Below are positions 33,890 through 46,301 of a stretch of 64,000 nt of DNA, one piece after another (within the stretch, counting starts at the first letter, position 1; every line of letters starts with the position of its first letter). The notes below the pieces were generated by a model. The model did no database searches and was not told the DNA's origin. It saw only the letters and a program-made list of their open reading frames with translations. The stretch covers positions 1-64,000 of the forward strand of contig JAODTK010004543.1 of the NCBI GenBank assembly GCA_026419785.1. The letters run 5' to 3'. The position numbers were made by a program, and so were the translations under genes. Origin of the DNA: Sclerodactyla briareus (taxonomy: Eukaryota > Echinodermata > Holothuroidea > Dendrochirotida > Sclerodactylidae).

Positions 33890-34500
33890 TAGTTTGTCGG
33901 AATCGAACAATCTTCGTAATTAGGGAGGGGGGCAAGTTCCCCCATTCAAATCCTTGTGGAAAAAAATGTTGGGTATGAATAGTAGTTTAACTCTTGTGTC
34001 AATGAAAAACCTAAAGTTTTCCGCGCTCTTCTCCGCGCGTGGCCAATTTTCTTCGGCAGTTTTGATTTGATCCGATGATATCCACGCATGGTCTAATGTA
34101 CAAAAATCAGTTCGCGGATTCAAACAAGTATTCGCAGATGGGGGGCCACGTTCCCCCAATTAAATCTAGTTTTTACCTTATGAAAATCCCAATAATCTTC
34201 GCGCGTCAAGCGCGCCTGGCTGTGTTTTTTTCGTCAATTTTCATTTTATCCGATTATATGCCACTCATCAATTTAATGTACCAAACATGAATTTCGCGGA
34301 TTCGAACAAATCTGCGCAGATGGGGGGGGGGCATTGTTGCCACCCGAATCCCCAATGAAAAATGTTGTGGGGATAATGGTTGTTAACACTTAGGGTAAAA
34401 TCAAAAAATCTAAAAAATTTTGGATCCGCGCGCGTGTCGTGTTTTCTACATTAATTTTCATTTTATCCGATTATATGCCACGCATAGATCTTATGGTAAC
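33890..34500. repeat. ~180-217-bp tandem array, three copies
   Basis: TTTTCATTTTATCCGATTAT with ATGCCACGCAT occurs at about 34061, 34239 and 34456 (spacing 178 and 217). Each unit also has GCGGATTCAAACAA, a GCAGATGGGGGG tract answered by CCCCC, and an AT/CG patch of CGCGCG type. Confidence 0.75.
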
Positions 34501-35034
34501 GTTGGGGCTGTGGACTTCAGAGGGAGGCGTTCATCTGTAATCGGCTGGGGGGATCATTTCCGGCCCCCAGTCTGCACATTTACTCCAGCGGTTATTAAGT
34601 CCAACAATCGGCAGTTCAAAGTTCAGTACAATCTTACGCCTTGCCGCATAGGCACACTGGAACTGAAGGCCTTACGTCACCATCGAGTTTTTGGGTGTTG
34701 CCTATTAGTTTATTGTCTGCCGGTCGATGGTGGTCGTCGGGAACACCCTCGCCATCATAAAGTGAGGAAAAAGTTTAAATAAAAATACCCATTCTACAAA
34801 AAGTGACAGGACAAAAAAGCCAGCCTAAAGATCTTTACAGTGTCTAGAAATGGCCCAGAGAGGCGATTTCCTGTCATCTGGGAGATTCAGAAAGCCAAAA
34901 AATTTCTGGTACGCTACGCGTCACCTGTGGGTGGCGCTTCGCCGTAGATAGTCAATCATAAGTTTCGCCCACCCCCCCCATTGTAAAACCTGGGCCCGCC
35001 CCTGAATGATGTCACGGCACAACCATGCAAACAA
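34501..35034. other. Intergenic, nothing recognised
   Basis: A GCTACGCGTCACC patch at about 34912 resembles the E family's GCGCCACC box, but only over a few tens of bases. Confidence 0.35.
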
Positions 35035-36123
35035 TCTTTATTATATCCCACTCGGAGGATATTCTGGTTTTGGCTCGCCGCGGTATCCGCCGCCGCCGCA
35101 GCGTGGCGTCGCGTCCGCCGCAGCGTTTCTTGTTAGCGCATAAACTCTCCAACACTTTGTCCTTTCGAGCCGAAACGTGGCACACATGTCAGCCTAGTGA
35201 ATCTCGGAGGAGTTAGAAGTCGTGGCGTCGCCACATGAAAGGGGTCCGCGAATTGCATAATTTCCACGATTGTGACGATTTTCCCGTTAGAGCACAAGAA
35301 ATCTTTAACGCTTTATCCCATTGATCTGACACTGGGACACTGTCCCGCCTAGGAAATCTCGGATAGTGGAGTGGGGCATCGCGGCACTGCTGGGGCCGCT
35401 AATTCGGATAATTTTGGCGAAATTTTCAAGTTCGTCGAGTTGAACGAAACTGGTGGGTAGGGGATATAGTTGGATCCGAAAAATGTGGAGGTCATTTCAA
35501 GGTATGGAGGTCAAACTTGCAAAATTTATGCGATGTTCCAAACTTCGTCAGAATTGAACGAAAACGAACTTGGTGGATGGATGGGGGCTACATTGTTCCT
35601 CACGAAGTTAGAAGTTCCATTTCAAGCATCATGTGTCAAATTCGCATAATGTGGGAAATGTGGGGGTCATTTCAAGGTACCAAAGGTCTCAAATTTTGAA
35701 ATTATGCGATTTTCCAAACTTTGTCAGATCTGAACGAAACTTGGTGGGTAGGGCGGGAACTATAGTTGGTCGGATCCGAAAAATGTGGAGGTAATTTCAA
35801 GGTCATCGGAGGTAAAACTTGAAAAATTTATGCCGATTTCCAAACTTTGTCAGCTTTGAACGAAACTTCGGTGGATGGGGGATACATCTGTTCCTCACAA
35901 ACTTAGAAGTCATTTCAAAGCCCTCATGTGTCAAATTTGCAAAATTCATGTTTGCCTATTAACACCAACGGATTACAACAAAACTTGGTGGATGAGGTTT
36001 ATTTTGGTTTCTGACCACACAAAAGGGGTCTTATGGGGTGTTAGATACTCTTCCCAATGATTTGCCTCAAACAAAGTGGGGATATACAGTGGGCCCGTTT
36101 AACCGCCCTACAACATGTCCTAG
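35035..36123 (+). mobile_element. Non-autonomous Helitron, copy H5 (longest)
   Basis: A|TC start at 35035 (TCTTTATTATATCCCACTCG) and CTAG|T end at 36120-36123, with hairpin remnant GGGCCCGTTTAACCGCCC just upstream. 1,089 bp. Four internal modules with GAACGAAAC at 35442, 35556, 35732 and 35858. The 5' part has CCGCCGCCGCAGCGTGGCGT. No coding capacity. Confidence 0.8.
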
Positions 36124-37789
36124 TTTCTATTGAAATTCACACAGTATATTCACTTCGAAAAGCATTTAGTACATGGGAGAGGATAGTGGGTTGGTAGGTG
36201 ATGATGAGGTGGCTTTACGTTTGGTGAGAGAAATTCAACCGACTTCTGCTAAAGGTTGGCTTATTCAACAAATGGAAAACTGAATACATGACTTACCTTC
36301 CTGGGTTGTCAAGTGGATTTGACGTCATGCGTCATTGCGCGCTCGGATTCACCCCGATTTCTCTGCCTATCATGGACCCAACTTGAAAAAAGCCGCTACA
36401 CTCCCAAATAGAAAACGCCGTATTGAAATGGGGTTTGGACCTGTGGATACAGTTTTCCATTCTCCACGATGTAAACTCTCTCAGGTGTATCCAAGCCTGC
36501 AATTGTCCTTTAAACAATTACACCATCTGGAATGGTCAAATAACATATGCGCTGCGTTTCATTTGTCAGGGCCCCAACAAAGTTTTGAAAAATAGGGTCC
36601 ATTTAATTACACGCCCGAACAGAACAAGCGCACAAGGGACGGTGAATTGCGGGCACCTACTGAGAGCAACAGCTGGCTGAATTTGGAAAATGGTTTTGAA
36701 ACATTCTCTATGGCTTGGAAATCGACTCCACTCAAGATGGCCACTACATTTCGAAGGGGGGGAGGAGGTTTGCTGCGATTATTGAAAAGGGCGAAGCTTG
36801 AGTATTCCGGATGAAGAAATTTTGAGCTGTTCGACGTCAACGGTAGCTGGTGCCGTGGTCGACAAAAAAAAAGAGGCTGGGCAACGATGTGTTGTGGGCG
36901 GGGTACTAGTTGTGAACTGTTCCGCAATCGCGTTCGTCATTCTCTTATGTCTATCTCGTTGTTTTTTTTTTTTTTTCTTTGAAAGACCAAACCAAACGAA
37001 GATTACATAGACCACTAAAGCACACCACTGGCCACCTTTACTGCGAATTCACGGCTGCTGACTTTGCCATTGTCAACCCGTTGTTGATATGGGGGGGGGT
37101 GGGACCAGGAGAATTTATAATTGAATATTATATTATATGATACTCGAATTTTCCAGAAGTTTTTTGTATTGTTCTTGGTGGTAGGCACTAAACTGATGCC
37201 TGATGGTTGAAGGTTTCCTAGCGACAAAATTCAACATCATTGCCGAGCTATCTTTAGGCAACTCATTTCATAGGACAACCTGGTTAGCAGTCAAGGGAGC
37301 CAAGCCAGAAAAAATCCAATATTTTTCACTTTGTTGGGGTGTATCGCCAATAAAATCCTGATAATTACATAAAAATTGCGAAATTCCAAATCAGCAATTA
37401 TTTTGGTTTTGGCTTAATAAGTGCATTCAATGGGAATTTCAACCAACAAACACATTCACCATTTTTATTGTGGAGTAGAATCCCAGAACAAAATTCGAGA
37501 TTATGGTGGCGATCGGCGGCCTACCTGGGAGGTGTTTTTTTCCCAAAACCCCCCCCCCCCCCCCCTCCATTGGTTTTCGGGCTCAGCCGGCTGTCCTTGA
37601 AGGATTACGAGTGGCACCTCTACCACACTCATGCCTTTCAATGCTGAATAACAGCACCAGGGGAGGATGCCAAAAAAGAGCTGTTGTGCGAAAATTCTCC
37701 AATTGACTTAGTGTCGGAATAGTCGTAATGACTTTTTTGTGAAAAGTTGGAAAATTGTGAAGGAATGGAGAATTGGCAAATTTAGCTTG
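36124..37789. other. Intergenic, nothing recognised
   Basis: A T run at 36961-36975, a G run at about 37091 and a C run at about 37549-37564. No domain recognised in any frame. Confidence 0.4.
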
Positions 37790-38900
37790 TTAACATGATA
37801 GCTCTATTCCACCCGCTGGAGATGAGCTATACTTAGTTTGGTGGGGTCCCCAGAATTAGTACATGATCCCACTGGTTCGAGGTCAGGTCAGGAGGTCATC
37901 TTAAGGTCACATGAGGTCCAGTCTGAAGCCTGGTAACACGATAGTCCAGAAGGTCCTCACCCCGATAGTTAAATTTGGTATGCAGCTACCTTATGGGAAG
38001 TAAATTGAAATTGCCTATTGTTAGTGGAAATTTTTAGAAATTGACATTTTGGCCATTTTGGCTCGGTAATCCAAAAACTGGATCCCACCAAGGGTCAGTG
38101 TTGAGGAAAATGGGAAATGGTGAAAAAATTATATTTTAGCCAATAGTAGAGCTCTTGTTTTTCAGGATGGCTTGATCCCACGTGGATGGAAAAAGCTTAT
38201 AATTGATATATGGGACCCCGTGATGATGTTGGCATGATCTCATTGTTTTGGGGTCAAAGGTCAAGAGAGGTCAAAGGTCAAGAGTGGTCAAAGTTTAAAA
38301 ACCGTTGTTAAGACACATACCTCAAGAATGTATCCCTTATCCCGTTAAAATTTGGCATACAGCTTTAGTATGGGCAGAAACATGTGCTACAGTATCTTGT
38401 TGCTGAATAGGACTGGTCAGGTAATATTTGTGGGAGGAAAAAATGGAATTTGGGCCAATTTCAAGCTGTCTGAGATTGATTAAATAGAACCCCCCTGATG
38501 GAAGAAGCTCATACTTGTTATTGGTTTCCCCATAATGAATGGAACAAGCCCAGTTTGGGGTCTGGTGAAAGTCATTTAGGTTCAAGGGACTCAAGAGAGG
38601 AGAAAGAAAAAGTGAGAAAAAAAAGTTGGGGAAAGAAAAATAAAGTGGAGACAATAAGTCCCGAATTGCTGGTCCGTTAGAACATTAACCCGATTGTTTT
38701 GGTGACAACCTTGTGACTGAAGGCCATTTGGGTTTTGTTAAATGATGTAAATTTTATAAAAAAACAGCAATTGTAGCATTATCGATACTTGACCTCACTC
38801 TGGGTGGATCAAGCCCAACTTAGTCTAATGTGCATTTCTCCATCCTTCATACATGAACCCTATTGTTCTGGGTTGCAGTCTGAGCTTGCATGTAATCTTT
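37790..38900. repeat. Family D modules in loose tandem array
   Basis: At least four repeats of a ~300-bp theme: GTTAAATTTGGTATGCAGCT, GATCCCACTGGTT or CCCATTGTTTTGGGGTC, AGGTCAAAGGTCAAGA, TGGATCAAGCCCAACTTAGT. The same theme occurs singly at about 6761, 7949, 14390 and 45708. Common in marine invertebrate genomes. Function unknown. Confidence 0.6.
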
Positions 38901-39200
38901 GCAAGCATGTGGAGTTGGACAAATGCTTAGCTGATAAGTGAGGATCATTTCAAGAATCGCTAAGCCTTTGGCTATGATTAAGAAAAACATTTTGTTTACA
39001 TTTTCGCATTCAGTGAGAATCATGAATTAGATCATATTATAGTATATTATAGTAAAGGTAAAATTCTCTCTAAATTTCGAGTTAAAAATCGATAATCTAT
39101 GATCCTGTGAAGCAGGATTACTGATTTCTGAAGTATTTATATATATCTCTTATCATTATCTTTCATGGAACTTTTGTTTCAACGGTTTATATTTACACAG

Positions 39201-39345
39201 ACTAGCATGCTGGGAAAGGAAATCCTTTCTTGAGTTGAGAGAGACTGCAGGCATTTGTGAAGACTGTCAGAAGTCCGCATTGTTGACCATGATAACCTAG
39301 AGGTTGATTTAGGTGAAAGCTGGGAGCAGCCAGTTAGTATGGAAG
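39201..39345 (+). CDS. Exon-like interval, unknown
   Basis: Bounded by ATTTACACAG and donor GTAGGT. Protein-like in pieces: LQAFVKTVRS, then RIVDHDNLEVDL and GESWEQPVSMEG in another frame, so at least one indel is needed. No family recognised. Spacing and strand would allow splicing to 40440. Confidence 0.22.
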
Positions 39346-40439
39346 GTAGGTGTTTATTGGATGAGAATTCTAATCTACTTTTGTTGTTTTTTTTGCGTAC
39401 GGTACCAAAAAATTCCTGGACTGCGAGGTGGCACCTTCCCAGGTGTTTGATGTTGCCTGACAATTTCACCTTGTGACATGGGCATCGTGCTGGAGAGAAA
39501 AGGATGCTGTATTGAAGTTGAAAATTATTATCTACCAAAACTAACTAGCAGTGAAAACTTTCATCACAAAAGGGAGATAGATTGCCATCATGCCAACCAA
39601 GAGTACTTTAGACTTTAGTGAACTTACGCATTGGTTAGTCTGCACAAATTTGAGAAAGCGACTAATAGCGATCAATTGCGCATGTGTGTAGAATGAGGGG
39701 GGAGGTCAGACCATGTTACAGGATTTATCTGAAAACTGTATATGACTGATTCCCATGAAATTCTGTATTTAGTATTGAAGTTGGCTGAACACAATCTTGA
39801 TGGATTGGAAGGTGCATGGAAGTCTCTAATTAAGGGGGGTAATGAGTCTATTAGTAAAAAATAGGCTGAATCGCGTGGTCTAATTTACGGAATTATGGCA
39901 AATTTGTTCGTGGATGCATATGAAACTTGGTGAATAATTTCTTCTACCTTAGTCCAAAAATGTTAAAACATGACATCAAGGTCACTGCGAGGTCATTCGG
40001 TGTCTAATGTGCATAATTTATGACTTTCCAAAGGGTGCCTGATTACCATGAAAAAGTATTGAGTGCAGGGTCCACTGTTGGTTCTGCAGATATATATAAA
40101 ATGAGAAAATTGGTCACTGGAAATCAAGTAGGTGCTACTTTACAGGGCAATTTTAGTTCACATTCAACAACAAATTGGTATCCTGGCAAGACATCAGTCC
40201 TGATGAATTCCAATTTGGTTCAGTGATTAGTCTCAATTTATACTACACACCCAGGGGGCTGGCAAATACATATATCCATAGATTTGGCTGTTAATCTGCC
40301 AACTTTCCTCTCTTCCGACCTCTAAATCCAGTGAGTTGAAAAACATACTAAGACAAAATAAAAAACAACCAATGATCGCCAAAAAAAAAAAGAGCAAGGT
40401 ACTAGCGTTCATGAACTCAATTGTTTCTTGTTACTACAG

Positions 40440-40682
40440 GATATCGTTCCCCAAGATGTGAGCTTGGACATCTTGTGGACTCGTCAGAAAAACCTTGCAA
40501 TGTCTTCCAGTCACGCGAAGATCTTCGGCCAGAAAAAAAAAACAAATGAAAAACTATACAATGCACTCAGTTGATGAAGCTCGTTGACAGAGGACAGGAC
40601 TTGTCAAGTTACCCTGATATCTTCTACTTGGTTCGTAATTCGATAAACCATGAAACCAAAGAACTTATTGCAAGTACATCAG
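40440..40682 (+). CDS. Exon-like interval, unknown
   Basis: Starts after CTTGTTACTACAG. A single frame reads DIVPQDVSLDILWTRQKNLA, then MSSSHAKIFGQKKKTNEKLY and NALS to a stop. One frame over it continues MKLVDRGQDLSSYPD, then IFYLVRNSINHETKELIAST. The join needs one indel, as in the TOP1 exons. Weak donor GTGTGG. Amino-acid content looks like a real helical protein, but I do not recognise it. Confidence 0.38.
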
Positions 40683-41726
40683 GTGTGGGGGTTTAATTGG
40701 CCCCAATATAGAAACCATCATTGTTACTTCGGGTAATAGCCAACAATCAAGAGAATCACGCACTAAACAAAAAAACAGGTCAAACCCTACCACTGATCAG
40801 TTATAAATACAGTCATGGGGTTGAATGTCCTCTCCATCTAGGTGTTAATTAGGTACATGTGAGGTGCAACATTCAACAGACCAAAAACTTTTTGTAAACA
40901 TTTGAACGCATGTGTTGTAAATTTGTCACAGAAACTTTCACCTAATATGGCTCACCAATCGATCCGTTTACCTGGTAAACTGGTTTGTTTATCTGATTAC
41001 ACATAGCACCACGATCAGTTGTAGCAAGATAAATTGCCAGTATAATATATAATAAATACAAGATCATCAGGACTCTTGCAACCCTACCAATACAATTATT
41101 GGCAATGACTGATGTTCATCGAAATATGCCGATCCAGGTGATCAATACAATAGATTCCCACAATTGCCTGAGGAGAAATGGTTTTCAAAAATTGATATAA
41201 GCCATGACCAGTCCTTAAGTATTGTTATTTCATTGAAAATGCACTGTTTATTAGATAGGTAGGTGGTTTCATACTGATCACGTACAAAAACCAGCCAAGG
41301 TCCACATGGGCAGGTAGCATGCTGTATTGTGTTGTTGTGGACAGTGCCAAGGCATTTCCAAAAAGGTACATGAGGCAAGGTTACCCACATTTACTATACT
41401 GTATAATGATAGGAGCAACAGTACACATTACTAAGCTTGCGCGTTTGCTGTATTTCAGGCAGTGGTTTGCACTAAATTCATGTCTGTCTCGCTAGCCGGG
41501 CCTGTGAAGCATGACTATTATAGGCCTACAGTTAATTAACGTTGAGTTTACAGAGGCTACTCCGTGAGTTTTCAAACTTCAGAAGGATGTTTTATAAAAC
41601 AAAGATTGCACTTGAATAGTTCATCTACCTTCGACTCACTGCACTGCTAACGTGACTTGGGCCGACTGGCTTGCAGCCAATCAGAACGTGTTGGGTGGTA
41701 GGCGGGGGGAAGTATATTACTGTGTT

Positions 41727-42376
41727 AAAGACCTGTGTAGGCGGGTGCTGAACCTCAAGGGTTATATCCCTGCTTTTGAGCACTCTTGGGGAGAAGTATA
41801 TCTAACACCACATTATAAAGACCTCCATTTCGTCAGAAACTAATGGATAGGCCAATTCATCCCACCAAGATTGGAATCCGTGGAAGTTGACAAAAAAAGT
41901 CACATAGATTATGCAAATTGACCCCTGCGGGCCTTGACAATAATGCTTCTAGAACTTCGTCAGGAACAAAGGTAGCTCCCCATCCAACAGTTGGTTCGAA
42001 TCCGACAAAGTTGGAAATCGCATATAAATTCTGCAAATTTGACCTTGGAATGACCCTACAATTTTTCGGGATCAACTACATGTATAATCCTACCACCAAG
42101 TTTCGTTTGAAATCAGATAACCTAAAAATTTTATAGAGTGAATTTTCGCAAATAGCGGTCCCAATGCATGCATTTGCAGTGATGCCACTTTGGAACTCAT
42201 CGAGATTCATGTGTGGGCAGACAGGTGTCCCAAGTTTCAGATCATTCGATGAAGCAATTTAAGAGTTATTGCCGCTAAACGCTTAAGTTTCCCGACAGCG
42301 GAGGGAGCATGGGACGGCGGCTGGCTACAACCGAAACCATAATATCAGTACACTTCCCGTTTGCGGGGAGGATATA
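41727..42376 (-). mobile_element. Non-autonomous Helitron, copy H6 (degraded ends)
   Basis: Minus strand. The 3' box GGGATATAACCC plus GCACCCGCCTACACAGG at the left, with CTAG lost. The interior has modules CAAGTTTCGTTTGAAATC and AATCGCATATAAATT. The right end RC reads TTATATCCTCCCCGC. Confidence 0.65.
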
Positions 42377-44019
42377 AGGGTTTGACTCTACTTTCCTACC
42401 TGAAATTAGTTCTCCCCCTCCAACCATCTATAGGTTAAGCGCCCTTCTTTATTCAGTCACCATAATTTTGTGTTTGTCTTGTTCTAGTTATTTTTTTACC
42501 TACCCCAAGTGCGCCAGTGGCTACTGAACCGAGCACACTCTTCCTTTGCTTTGAATGGGAGGTAAACAACTGACATGTGTAGAAATGATGATTCAGGTTC
42601 TCAGACTTTGGCTGCGATGCTTTGATAAGATGTATTTTTCGTATGCTTGGCATCTTCATTTACAATATACAGTAGGGTGGCTACATGCCTTCCAAGAGCT
42701 GTTTACAGTATACTCGCCAGGGCTGGTTGCTCGTTTTCTTGACATGACCCTTCTTTTCTACTACCCCCTGGATGACGCAGTTGTTAACCACCTTTGTATT
42801 AAAACATACCACTGGAATTGCACTCGAGCCATAGTTGGAGAGGTCTACCTACATGGGGTCATACTAGACGAGATGGTGATATGTGATCTATTTCAGGCAA
42901 GTCCGAGGACTGGAGCCATTGAAGTTGGGCGGGAATGGTCTTGGAGGCCGACAGCCGTGGAGACCAGTCCTAGGCAGGGACTTACAGGTCAGGGTCATGC
43001 GGCAGGTGAAACAATGCTTGTGAGTCATACCTATGTGTTTCAGCTCAAATAAAACTATGGCTGGTTGAGTTAACTATTCATTTTACAGAAGTTGCATGCC
43101 CCAGTAACTGAGCATACCCTCGTTTTGTGATCTTTGTGTCTTAATAGAAACACAGTAGAAATCAGACTAAAGGTCTAACATCTGTTTTGTAAGATTTTGA
43201 TCATCTTTCAGCATTGACAATCGATCGACCACACAAAAATTAGCTCCAATTACATTTTCAAATGGGGATTCTCTTTCATGTCTGTGTTAGATGCCTGGTT
43301 TTGCTCTGATCCATTTTGTCGGTTTGCCTTGGACGCCCGTATGCAAATCATTTCATACTTGTGCTAGTTCAGGAACCATTGGTCTAAATTTAAAACCCAC
43401 AGTTGCTTGTTAGGTGTTGCATCATATGGCGTGTTCTATGAGGGTGATGAAACATCTTGGATCTTACTATGTAACTCTAATAATAATAGCTCCTTTGATC
43501 AGAGCGCTTTCCTGGTCAAAGACATGCTCAAAACGCTTTACAGGTAGTCCACTGATAATAGTGACTTTTACCCGTACCATACAGAACGCACCACTTGCTT
43601 TGTTTCCTCTCCTGACGCACCATTTCTAGTATGTAACTTATGGTGTCCCGGGGGCGTCCCACTATCAAGCAGCCATAATTGTACAGCGCTCGATACTCTT
43701 CACAAGGCGCACCTCACAAGGTAACCACTTGTTGACACATGGTGCGGGTAGCGTGAGACATTAAAGGAGACATGCCTTGGTCCAACAGCACTGCGGAAAA
43801 GTCCTCGGGCAATCAATGGGATCTGAATCGCAATTACTTGTTTTGCAGGTCTAGAGCTCCACCGGACTGAGCTAATCCCCCTTATCCAGTTGGTAAACTG
43901 TTTTGCTATCAAGTGCTTGCTTTTTAACAAATGGTGGCCAAACGTGGATACATGGCCTGTTGACTAAAAGAGACATCTTAGACCAATTTACAGGTCTAGG
44001 TCAACAAGGGACGGCGATT
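42377..44019. other. Intergenic, weak coding signal
   Basis: A 165-codon open frame (42555-43052) has no recognisable domain. Part of it (42899-43008) lies between TTTCAG and GCGGCAG|GTGAAA and could be an exon, but nothing supports a specific product. Confidence 0.25.
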
Positions 44020-44160
44020 TGTTGGTGGCAACTTGGGGGACGGGACCAGAGAACACTATCTAAGCGGGCGCCACCATAGGGGTGGCGCGTAGCGTAACAA
44101 GAAAATTCACGTTTGACAACCCCTAGTTGCAGGAAACGGCAACTTCCGTGCCATTATGGG
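44020..44160. repeat. E-family fragment
   Basis: GCGCCACCATAGGGGTGGCG with CGTAGCGTAACAAG and AAACGGCAACTTCCGTGCC matches the GCGCCACC segment of 28201-28285. Only about 140 bp retained. Confidence 0.5.
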
Positions 44161-44454
44161 AAAATTATAGGCACCTTCCTAAAATTGACACATGTTTTTA
44201 GGAAAGGTTTTCCAAAACTTATCGCTTTAGGGATCAATTCAAGGTTTTGCGTGGGTGCTTGACATTCCAAAAATACAGCAAGTGAGGTTACAGGAGGGTA
44301 TAAAGAAGCAATGGAAAGGTGGCAATGGGTGAGGGTAGCAACGAGATTTTGAGAATTTAATTTGACCAAGACATTGCACGGAACCCTACTTTGACCTTTC
44401 ACTTAGATATGCCTGCGTTTTTACTCAAAGATACGGCCCCCATGTTTTGATCAG

Positions 44455-44590
44455 GGTTGGAGGGCGCGGGAAGGACAGGCATCGGCCTTGAGGACGCAGT
44501 TTTGGCGGCCTCGGCCTTGGAGGCGCGGCCCCCTCGGTCTAGGCCTCGGGCTTTCCGGCCTCGTATTTCAGGGCAAGGCCGGGTCGAGAC
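44455..44590. repeat. GGCCTCGGCCTT-rich minisatellite
   Basis: Degenerate array of a 6-12-bp theme GGCCTCGGCCTT, sharply GC-rich against an AT-rich background. Same theme at 46425-46447 and 46730-46820. Confidence 0.7.
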
Positions 44591-44600
44591 CGGACAATAT

Positions 44601-46301
44601 TTGTGACTATAAAAAATAAAAAACAAATGAAAATTTTATGTCACGAATGATTGCTTCAGGATTGTTTTGAATTTCGCGACAATTTGAAATAAAGCACATA
44701 TGCATTACTCGGTTCACCCAAAAGACTGCGATGTTGTGAAAGTATTGGCCGATGCGCTCGGCCGCGTGTTGCAATCCCCAGTGCAGTAAGTGCAGTGTTA
44801 GGTCCCGGCGCCCTATGTACAAACTAGGACCCACCGGAGCCTAAGCGAGATTGCTGGCCATCGACCATCTTACAGTACTGAATTGCACTTGCACAGCAAA
44901 GTGCACATATATACGCATATGTATATGCTTGTGTACAAAGCAGCGTATCCTGCACTGGCGCGGCACACTCACGTGTGAACACTCAATATGCTCGCCCCTT
45001 ATGTCGTAAGTAGGAGTAGCGAGATGACTAGTATAGTCTCCAGTGCATAAAACGGAAAAGCCTGACCAATAAAATACAAAGAATGTGGTCGGTTCTGCAG
45101 GGATCGCTGAATGCGTTTTATATTCAATATAAATTTATATATATAGTCTGTAGTGTGTACATGAGAACGTCAACACAAACAAAATAATTTGATTCCTTCA
45201 TGCATTATATGCCAACATAGGTATGGGATTATACGTTCGGCTTCGCCACAGATAACTCTCTGTTAGCGCGTAACTCTCCAACGCATGGTCGGATTGACTT
45301 GAAACTTCGAACACATTAAATTTGGATGAGTTCAAGCAATGGAGTCGCCCCTACACGAGGGTGCGGGCATATCTGGATTTTTTACGTTACTTCTTTATCG
45401 CTGAATTTGCCGTTGTTTGGCAAACAGGTGATCGTTTAGGACTAACTCTGGTGTTAGCCTCATGGGGGACCCAACGAATCTTAGTACAATATCAAAGAGA
45501 TTGACATTGTCTCTCCCCGGTACACTGATGCCTCAAATATTTGAGATTACGTTGCTAGGTCTGCACCCGCCAGGCGATGTGTAGTTCATGGTTGACTTAG
45601 TCAACGGAATCTATGCAGTCATGACAGTGTGGTGTGGGTGTATGTGTGTGGTGTGGGTCTGTGAGCCCTGGATTGTTAAACCACGAGAACTCGGACTCCA
45701 CCTAGTGGATCAAGCTCATAATTGGTATGTGGTTCCCATAAGAGTATTGATCCCTATTGTTGTTCGGTCAGACAAGGTATTGAGGTCACAAACTTCAGGG
45801 GGCAGTCAAAGGTTATCACTATAGCCTTTGGCTCTCTGGTTTTGTTTGTAGGTTTGAGTCACTGTATGATTTGGATTGATAATGAGGTGCAAGTAAGCCT
45901 AGCCAAGAAGACTTTAAAAATGTAATTTTATGATAAGAAAAATATATATGTGTCGTCACACATGATGGGATGGGCAGGTCATTGCTGATAAAATCCACAG
46001 CACTGGAAAAGCCAGAGGTTGCAGCCAGATCAATACTCTGCTTATCCCCAGATGATGGAATACTTGAAGTTTTCAAAATGAGTGCAGTGTCCTAGCATCT
46101 AAGGCTGTGACCTGTCTGCCTGTGCACTGAAGAGTCAGTATTGAGAGTGTATTATGTGATGGTATGTAAGTATACCTTTTCTAGCAAATGCAAAAGCATG
46201 AACAATTTCACAAACTGCATCCATATTTTTTTTTTATTCGAGTAAGCACTTCAAGAATAAAATTGGTGGCCTATTCACGTTGCTTGTTCAGTCCTCATTT
46301 C
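44601..46301. other. Intergenic with small repeat fragments
   Basis: A Helitron-interior fragment (GTTAGCGCGTAACTCTCCAA) at about 45262 and one family D module at about 45708-45800. No gene. Confidence 0.4.

Larger units (their letters stand above)
38901..41726. other. Intergenic or intronic DNA around candidate exons
   Basis: Free of the families above and containing two exon-like intervals on the + strand. Could be introns of an unrecognised gene. Confidence 0.3.

Noticed and set aside
41990-42010. B-box-like GGTTCGAATCC suggesting a tRNA or SINE
   Set aside because: It is part of the standard Helitron module (CGAATCCGACAAAGTTGG) and no A box lies at the right distance.
42555-43052. 165-codon open frame as a gene
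   Set aside because: No recognisable domain, no clear codon pattern, and no clear initiation context. At most a small internal part could be an exon.
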